This document shows positions 56,590 through 64,000 of a DNA stretch of 64,000 nucleotides, one piece after another; position 1 is the first letter of the stretch, and the number at the start of each line of letters is the position of its first letter. Both the position numbers and the translations under genes were made by a program. A model generated the notes under the pieces. That model did no database searches and was not told where the DNA came from. It saw only the letters and a list, made by a program, of their open reading frames with translations. Location of the stretch: contig JAINUG010000226.1 of NCBI GenBank assembly GCA_029706075.1, forward strand, positions 864,501 through 928,500, given 5' to 3'. Origin of the DNA: Aldrovandia affinis (lineage: Eukaryota; Chordata; Actinopteri; Notacanthiformes; Halosauridae).

Positions 56590-59460
56590 CTAATTGGTAA
56601 AATAAAATATTCACCAGAATAACAGTATAACAAAAGGAAATAATGTTAAATTGGTCTGTAAATCCTGTGTTCAAAGTCATATGCACATACGACTGTGGAG
56701 GTGTCTGTCTGAATTAAATTGCTCATCTGACCCCTTCCTCACAGTCATAGTCTATGGGTCGACCGAACCCCGCAGAACAGTAACGTTTGTGAATGCATTT
56801 ATAGTGGGTTTTTATTTCTCTCACGTTGCACCTCGCTCAGGATTTTCTGTGCGTCCCCGTGTTCTTGCTCCTCTAAAACCAGGACCTTGGTGCAATTTCA
56901 TGTGAAAAATATGTGTAAGTGAAGCCAGATGCCATATGCATGGCTGTTTGTGCGGTGAAGGACCGCCGGCATTTCACAACCTTTCCCACAACACATGTGC
57001 TGCCTAGTATCCGACATAAACAAAACACCAATCAAAGGGGGGTTCCTGAGGAAACCTTCACTTTTCTCTAGGCGAGTAAAACGAGCATGTTTGTGGTGTG
57101 GTCGCGCGGATTGTAACGGTCTATTTGGAACACTGTAAACTCTTCAGGAAACCGGAGCAGAAACCTCTGTGAGGATTGTCATACGGTACCTTTGGATACA
57201 CAGGTGTAATTCAACCTAAATGTGACTTAATGCACAGGGACTGCTACAAGCTTGTTTGTTATTTACAACGAAAAGCTTGTGGAAAGTAGAAAGGGGGGGT
57301 GAAGGATGAAAGGGTTTGTGCGATCAGTCTACAGCAGGAGCTTATTATGTTTAAAGACCGCAAGGCATAAGAGTAATGCAAAACATGCGCCGCCATCTTG
57401 TGAAACCGCCCTGGCTCATTAGGCGCAGCAGAACAAATGCCCGGTGCAGGTTAGCCATGGCAGGGCCTCCAAGACACAGGCAGGTAGATGATTACACAGA
57501 GCTCAAAGGCTCAGCAACGATGACAAGGACAACGAGCCTCACGGAGTGCAGTTTCCCATAGATCACCTTAACCTCAGTGCGCTGTAAGAGTTATCCCAGA
57601 AATGTTTGAGCAATGCGCCAATGCGTGGCTGCAGCGGGCACTTCGACGCTCGTTTTCCGACACAGACATGCGAGTTTTTCCCAGGAATTAGTGGTTGAAG
57701 ATGAACAACGCCACTTACTGCAGACCAAAAGATTGTTAATCTGCGGTACGTTTACTCATTTTCGCCTTTGAAAAGCAGAAGCAATGGCAGTCATGCTGCT
57801 TTGACAAGTCAAAGCTGTTAGAATGTGTTCATGTGAATAGCTCGGATTTGCACAGCTGTTGTTTTTTCACCATCACAATTGAACAAAGACTCAATCCCCC
57901 CCCACACACACACACCATCCACCACCACATTCAACATAAATATGAAGAATGACTCTGGTCTCTGTTCAAAGACACACCTCAGCTCTGCGCTATGGTGAAG
58001 ATGAAGGATAACAGCGCAGTTTATCTGGTCTCCGGTGTGTTTTTGTGATGTGAAAACACACCTGACAAACCCTTTAAGATTGAGCAAAAAACACAGCTGG
58101 TGCGGCTCTCGTGCTTACACTGTAAACGGGGAAGTGGGTACAATTTTCACATCTATCATCCCTTAAATTATTGAAGAAACAGAGAGCTTTTGTTTTACTG
58201 CAACAATGGTAACCTGTAGGAGAAAGTCTTAAGCGAGCCTACGTTTACTACATAAAAGGACTGTTTCAGTGTCACAATATTCTTATGTATGCCTTTCATC
58301 TGTTTTAAGGAAGGTCCGATGCTTTGAGATGTATTGTATGCATTAACAGACACTCAGCGATTTATCTGCAGTGGGGGACGTTGCCAGATCGTCAGAGGGG
58401 TTCACTTTAGCTTGCACTAGGCCCTCAGGGACTCGCGGGGTAATGAGCTTCCTGTATACACGGTGTGGCCCATTCTGCAGACAAATAAACAGCATGCATG
58501 AGCTGACTCCTGGTCCTTAATAGTCATTCATGAATACATGCCTGGCCTGGTGCCAAACACAACATACCGTGTGAGTGAGTGTGTGTGTGTGTGTGTCAGT
58601 CATGAACGTTTATTTTGTTTAATTGTTTGAAATATATTGATCACAAACGCTTACATCTGCACCTCACATCTAGTCCATATGTACCGCCGTCTGTATGTCT
58701 CTGTGCAAGCAAACTATCAGCGGGTGATGAATCTGTCTTTGAAGGGTAGATGGGGGTCAGTTTGCCCTTCATGCTGGAGAGAAAGGGGACACGCCAAGTA
58801 ATGGATATGGATCCTGGGCGTACTCCTGGGAGAGTTCTGAAGATGGGATATTTAAGTTACGAGTTTGTTCTCCATTCCAGACCATGTGTGCTTCTGTCAA
58901 TCCACTCCTGGTTTTTTTATCTTCCCCTCAACTTATTGCTGCTTTTTCTTCAATTAGCTTGTCATTGCAGACAATGGACCGCCCCCCAAACAGACAGAGT
59001 GAAACCTCCCATTGCACCCCCCCCCAAATGCAGAACACAAAAAAATTATAATAAACACAGCCCCTGTTGACCCTGGAGTAGAACAGCGCTTAGTTCTCCC
59101 CAGCTTCTCGTAACTCCAGAAACGCACTTCAAAGCCGGTGCTTGCTTGGCAGTCTGCTCTGTGACTCTGTGGTGACAGAGCTGGATAAGGTCGCCCTCTG
59201 CTGGACTCTCACGTCAAAGCACTTCACAACAAACAAAACGGAAGTGAAGCGTAATCTTCAGAGGAAGATTAAAAACAGAAACAGATATGTAAAAGCTGAG
59301 TACACAGAAGAAAAAAGCTAAGAAAATGAAAACATTTGAAAACTGATGTGTTAAAAGCCAAGTTAAAAATATTGTTTTTCAACATGGTTTGGCAGCAGAC
59401 TGTTTCTCCCATATCTGTGGGAGGGGAATTCTACTATTAAAAGCCCTGTCTATCCAGGAG
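56590..59460. other. No gene recognised
   Basis: Intergenic DNA with a short TG tract at 58575-58596. ORFs are short and show no known motifs. Confidence 0.45.
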
Positions 59461-59469
59461 CAAGACTTA

Positions 59470-59830
59470 ATATTTAGATTTTTTCCCCCACTTTTCTCCC
59501 ACTATAGTAACCAATTGTACCCTCTTTTCGTGTCAACTACCCCCTCGGACTGCGAGCTCGCTGCCGTAGCTCTGGGACCGGTAGTGACAAAGGCAATGAA
59601 CTGTCTCCTCTGAGACGGAACTCACCAAGCCTTCGACTGTAACTCCGGTACACACAGCGGTATGCAGCGAGCTCATGCCGGCTTCCCTCCCCCTCCCCTC
59701 CCCCTCCCACTGGGTGGACAGCCAATTGTCGCCCCGAACGGGACTCCTGGCCAGAGCCGGGCTGACGCAGCCGGGGATTGAACCCCAACTGCAATGGGCA
59801 ACCTGCACTCCAGGCAACAGGAGCAAGATT
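59470..59830 (-). mobile_element. SINE-like repeat with GC-rich body
   Basis: Contains GGGGATTGAACCCCAACTGC at its right end, which on the minus strand is B-box-like (GGTTCAATCCCC). The left end AGATTTTTTCCCCCACTTTT is shared with 41325-41640, and the body is shared with 45794-46065. It links those two repeats into one family. Confidence 0.65.
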
Positions 59831-60169
59831 TTAACTTATAAGGTGCCAGAAGACCAGCATTAGCTGTCCAGTGTTGGTGGGCAGGTGCGTACATTACTTT
59901 GGCACCACACTAGACAGGTATAGAGGGCCAGCCCATTTAGCTCCTTGTAGGTCCAGAGACCTTGTCTTGTAGTCTTGGTCTAGTCAATCTCTTGATGTAT
60001 TAAGATGGCAAGAAACATGCATTTATGCTAGAGGCAAGCCAACTAAAGTTTGCAAACTTCAAACCTTTCTAATCTAGTTTACTCACTGTAATACCATTTT
60101 AATGGCCAATTCCAAAGTGCATGTTATGAAAAATGATGACATTTATTTGTCCATGTTCTTACCCAAATG

Positions 60170-61195
60170 ATTATAAAGTAGTATCAAATGTTATCGAAAA
60201 TACCATGTGTTCTCATCGTGGACCACATCCATTTATTGACAGAATGTGGCCTTAGAGGGCAGATTATTGCAAATGTGTTATGTTTTGCTATTTTTTGTTC
60301 TGCTTGTTTTTGTATTTTATTATTTTCTCAGTATTATCTTATCATTCACGTCAGTTTCCCCAGCTGTCTGTGTTCCTTGTTATTCGGTAATGTTGTTTGT
60401 TGTTGCACTATTCGGGTGATTTCGGCTATAGGCCACGGGTTTCTGCCTTATTTTCTATCTCGTTTACTTCTTTCATTCTTTCTATCTGTACATAATAGTT
60501 AGGTGTAAATAGTACTAACCAACTAATCTACTAACCTTAGGGATTTTGATTACGTTACTAACATTTACTAATTACTAATTATCTTGCGTTTCTATCTACT
60601 GCTAGCATTCTCTCTTTCGTTTTCCTATCCCTGTGCGTTTCTCTCCTATTGCATTTTCTGCACGCGTTTTCTGCCTGTGCGCTCCTCCCCTCCAAACTGT
60701 GCATGTGTCTACCTGCTCTTCCAAGTCGTTTATTTTCATTGTGTCTATGTGCTTCCCAGTCCGTGTCTTTTGCCTCCCCTTGTTATTGTATTAGTGATCC
60801 TAATTGCTCTCCCTGTGTTCTCACCTTTTCCCCTCCCACCTGATTCCTCTTGTGTTATCGTCCCCGTTTGTATTTAAGTTCCTGGTTTGCACTTGTTTGA
60901 TATCAGAACGTTGATCAAATTCCCCAGTGCCGATTGTTTGTAAGCCTGAGTTCTTTGTGATTTCCGAGATACCCCTTTTGTTTGATTCCAAGTTTTTGCC
61001 TGCCGTTTCGGTTTTGTTTGCCTATCTGCTTATTTGGTTTTGATCTTTGGGCTGCCCTTTACTACTGTTTTTGGATTTTGTCCTTGTACCTTCTCTGACT
61101 CTGATTAACGGCTTTGAACTTGGATTGATCAATAAACGTTCCTTCCCTGCCCTATCCTGGTCTGCGCCTGGGTCCTTGTCCAGCCCTTCACAAAA
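60170..61195 (+). mobile_element. Possible LTR, 3' half recognisable
   Basis: The pyrimidine-rich text with GATCAATAAACGTTCCTTCC (poly(A) signal AATAAA) followed by CCTGGGTCCTTGTCCAGCCC and TTCACA resembles the R-U5 end of fish Gypsy-type LTRs. The left boundary could not be fixed, and no coding region adjoins it. Confidence 0.35.
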
Positions 61196-61500
61196 TGGAT
61201 CATTCTGGTCAGACTTGCTAGTCAAGTAGATCAATGAACAGGTCATTATACTTGCAAAATTATATTTTCAGTGAAAACAAACTCAAGTACACACATAATG
61301 GCCAGACGACTTGAGTTTGATCAATTAGTTCATTCATGTACTGACTAAAGTAGACGACATGTAATAACATGGAACTGTTTTAGTTTTTTTGGAAATGTAT
61401 GTTTACTGGATAAAATAACATGTAGTTTCAAATATGATTGTTTATTTTTCTTCATCCTCCTTTTTTTAAAGATATAATGTCATGAGGATATATTTACCCA

Positions 61501-61875
61501 CCATCCATCCATCCATCCATCCATCCATTATCTAAGCCGCTTATTCCTGGTCAGGGTCGCGGGGGGGTGCTGGAGCCTATCCCAGCATGCGTTCCGGGCG
61601 AGAGGCAGGAATACACCCTGGACAGGTCGCCAATCCATCGCAGGGCACACACACCATTCACTCACACACTCATACCTACGGGCAATTTAGACTCTCCAAT
61701 TAGCCTAACGTGCATGTCTTTGGACTGTGGGAGGAAACCGGAGTACCCGGAGGAAACCCACGCGGACACGGGGAGAACATGCAAACTCCACACAGAAAGG
61801 CCCCCGGCCTGGATTCGAACCCGAGACCTTCTTGCTGTGAGGCGACAGCGCTATCCACTGCACCACCGTGCCGCC
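61501..61875 (-). mobile_element. tRNA-derived SINE (AFC-like) with perfect 12-bp target duplication
   Basis: On the minus strand: a tRNA head with GTGGTGCAGTGGATAGCGC and GGGTTCGAATCC, then TTTCTGTGTGGAGTTTGCAT, CCTCCCACAGTCCAAAGACA and GGGATAGGCTCCAGCACC, ending in a (GGAT)n tail. TATATTTACCCA flanks both sides (61489-61500 and 61876-61887). The body matches what I know of the cichlid AFC SINE type, a group widespread in fish. Confidence 0.92.
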
Positions 61876-61889
61876 TATATTTACCCACC

Positions 61890-62778
61890 TGTACTGTAAA
61901 CTGATCAATAGAAATAAAAACATCACTAACTCCTGGAGGGGACCAACTAAACCATAGAAAAACGCTGTTACCCCTCTCAACGTCAGCCTGTTTGTGTCTC
62001 ACACGATTGGCACGCCACTCCCGCTGTCTAACATAAATAATAACATAAATAATAAATGATCGGTCTTGAAATGCTTGTCAGTGAAGTAGGCTACTCTGAG
62101 ATCCGACCCAGGACATTGACAGACACGTCAGCTTTCATGTCACCCTTTGACGTCAAAGTACTCATTCCTGATGAAAGTTGCGGTTCAAAGCTTTCACGTG
62201 ATTGACGCTGGCTATTCATCTGGGGAGGAAAACCGTTGTTTGACGTTTTGATTAGAACAAAGACTCAAAATGAGTTTCCCCGCTGTTCGCAGCGGCTCGG
62301 CGCACGGAAACCGATTCTCTCCCCGATATCTGCTGTTAGACGCCACGAATAAAGCAGCTCCTTACTACATTAATCTTCTGTGGTGTGATTGACTCGGTTG
62401 GAATTACCTTTGAATGAACATCAATTACCGCATCCTGTAAACAAAGTGGAGGGCGGCGACCTTGCAGTTCCCCAATTTCCGTCTTATTCGCTGCATGCAT
62501 AATTTACGCGTTGCTGCCCCCTAGTGTTGACATAACGGTATAACAAGATGTTTCTCATACGGCGTTTGAAATCTCAGCTTCCTGGAGAAGGCAGCCGCGA
62601 TTTCTTGCTGCGAACGGTAACTGTGATTGGAAATAAACAGGGCAATATATGTCGTAAATCAATATTAACCGCGGACCATAAACTGTGACGTTACATTCTT
62701 GAGGCTATGGCTTGTATGAGTATATTAACTGTACGGGAATAATCTGCATTGGAGCTCTAACTCACTGTTTTTGAAACG
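61890..62778. other. No gene recognised
   Basis: Moderately CpG-containing around 62270-62350 and 62440-62530, without a recognisable exon. Confidence 0.4.
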
Positions 62779-62779
62779 A

Positions 62780-64000
62780 TTTCAAGTTTCAAGTTTCAAG
62801 TTTCAAGGGTTTTATTGTCAGTCACAGATATATACAAGTATAACACGGTGAGTGAAATTCTTGTGCCAGAAAACTCCCGACAGCAAACAGCAGTAAGACT
62901 ATATATTTTTTAAACTATAAGTAGACCATAAATAAAATCGCTAAAAACAGTGCAGCAATTAAACTATAAGTATACATAAACATAAATAAAAATTAAAGCG
63001 AAGATAAAAAATTAAAGCTAGAAACAGTGCAAAAATGTACCTATGTAAACCGATATAAACTGGGCAAGTGAGTACCAGTTATAATAGACTTTGCAATAAT
63101 ATTTTAAAAATACAAACATACGGGAAAAATACAATACAATACAGAATAGTGCAAGTAGGTATGAAGGTGCAAATTACAAACCAATTGCAAATACAATTGG
63201 GTGTGTGCAGAGTGCGAGGATCAGCTCCTATTTAGCAGCCTGATGGCCTGACTATGGAAGCTGTCCCTGAGTCTGTTTGTGCGGCACTTGATACTGCGGT
63301 ATCTTCTGCCTGACGGTAAAGTGGAATACAGTTTGTGGCAGGGGTGGTAACTGTCTTTGATTATGCGTTTGGCCTTTGCCACGCACCGCCTGGTGTAAAT
63401 GTCCTGGAGGGAGGGAAGCTCCCCTCCCACGATGCCCTGGGCCGTTCGCATGACCCTCTGTAGCGCTCTGCGCTCAAGTACGGTGCAGTTCCCATACCAG
63501 ACGGTGATGCATCCTGAGAGAACACTCTCAATCGTACCCGTGTAGAATGTACGGAGGATACGGCGGCACATGTTGAATTTCCTCAGACGTCCCAACACCG
63601 TCGTGTCATCAGCAAACTTGATGATGACGTTGGAGCTATGCATGGCCATGCAATCGTGGGTGTACAGGGAGTAGAGGAGAGGGCTCAACACGCATCCCTG
63701 GGGGGCTCCTGTGTTGAGGGTCAGTGGCTCTGAGGTAGTGCTGCCCATCCTCACCACCTGGCGGCGGCCCGACAGGAAGTCCAGTATCCAGCTGCACATG
63801 GTGGAGTGCAGGCCTAGACCCCGGAGCTTGGTGTCGAGCTTGGCAGGAACTATTGTGTTGAACGCTGAGCTATAGTCCACAAACAGCATTCGCACATAAG
63901 AGTTCCTGCTCTCCAGGTGAGAAAGGGCGGTGTGAAGTGCCACGGCAATTGCGTCGTCAGTGGATCTGTTCTGGCGATATGCAAATTGCCATGGGTCCAG
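62780..64000 (-). mobile_element. Non-LTR retrotransposon, 3' part with internally deleted reverse transcriptase
   Basis: A frame open from 64000 down to 63221 encodes [51 protein letters not shown] and the catalytic FADDTTVLG. These are reverse-transcriptase motifs of a Jockey/L2/CR1-type LINE. The text then jumps straight to [20 protein letters not shown] and the usual C-terminal IQDIYTRR-like and LPSGRRYRS blocks, so about 90-110 residues are missing in frame. The 3' end has AATAAA and a CTTGAAA repeat tail (62780-62807). The endonuclease and N-terminus lie outside the window. Confidence 0.88.

Overview
The window is animal nuclear DNA, almost certainly from a teleost fish. It has short vertebrate-type exons in long introns, many CA/GA/GATA-type simple repeats, and several fish-type retroposons. 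The commonest are tRNA-headed SINEs whose tail carries the GCTCT-GGATA-AGAGC stem-loop of the eel L2-clade LINE UnaL2. An early-branching teleost such as an eel or tarpon would fit, but the species cannot be fixed from the sequence. There is no bacterial or viral gene organisation.

Two protein-coding genes are supported, both on the minus strand. From 10496 leftwards lie the first five coding exons of a carboxypeptidase N catalytic-chain gene (CPN1-like); its remaining 3' exons fall outside the left edge. From 24947 to 17211 lies a complete nine-coding-exon CD39/ENTPD1-like ectonucleotidase, with a possible non-coding first exon near 28146-28215. All exon joins were checked by reading phase and splice dinucleotides. 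CPN1 is a secreted plasma enzyme that trims C-terminal Lys/Arg from anaphylatoxins and kinins. ENTPD1 is a cell-surface enzyme that hydrolyses extracellular ATP/ADP. Both damp inflammatory signals, but nothing here shows co-regulation.

The right 35 kb (about 28.3-64 kb) shows no recognisable host gene. It is a field of transposable elements: a decayed hAT transposon encoding a CGGBP1-like protein (30488-31571), a 3.4-kb element or palindrome with arms over 300 bp (36214-39574), a short hAT derivative with a perfect 8-bp target duplication (51366-51727), two solo-LTR-like elements in opposite orientation (52491-53019 and 56011-56579), a tRNA-derived SINE with a perfect 12-bp target duplication (61501-61875), and the 3' end of a non-LTR retrotransposon running off the right edge (62780-64000).

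The most unusual structure is in the two genes. Tandem arrays sit directly on splice sites. The last ENTPD1 acceptor, with the first bases of its exon, is repeated about 13 times at 40-bp spacing. The end of another ENTPD1 exon with its donor appears in three copies. The CPN1 intron 1 array starts a few bases after the donor. No new enzymatic or defence system was found.
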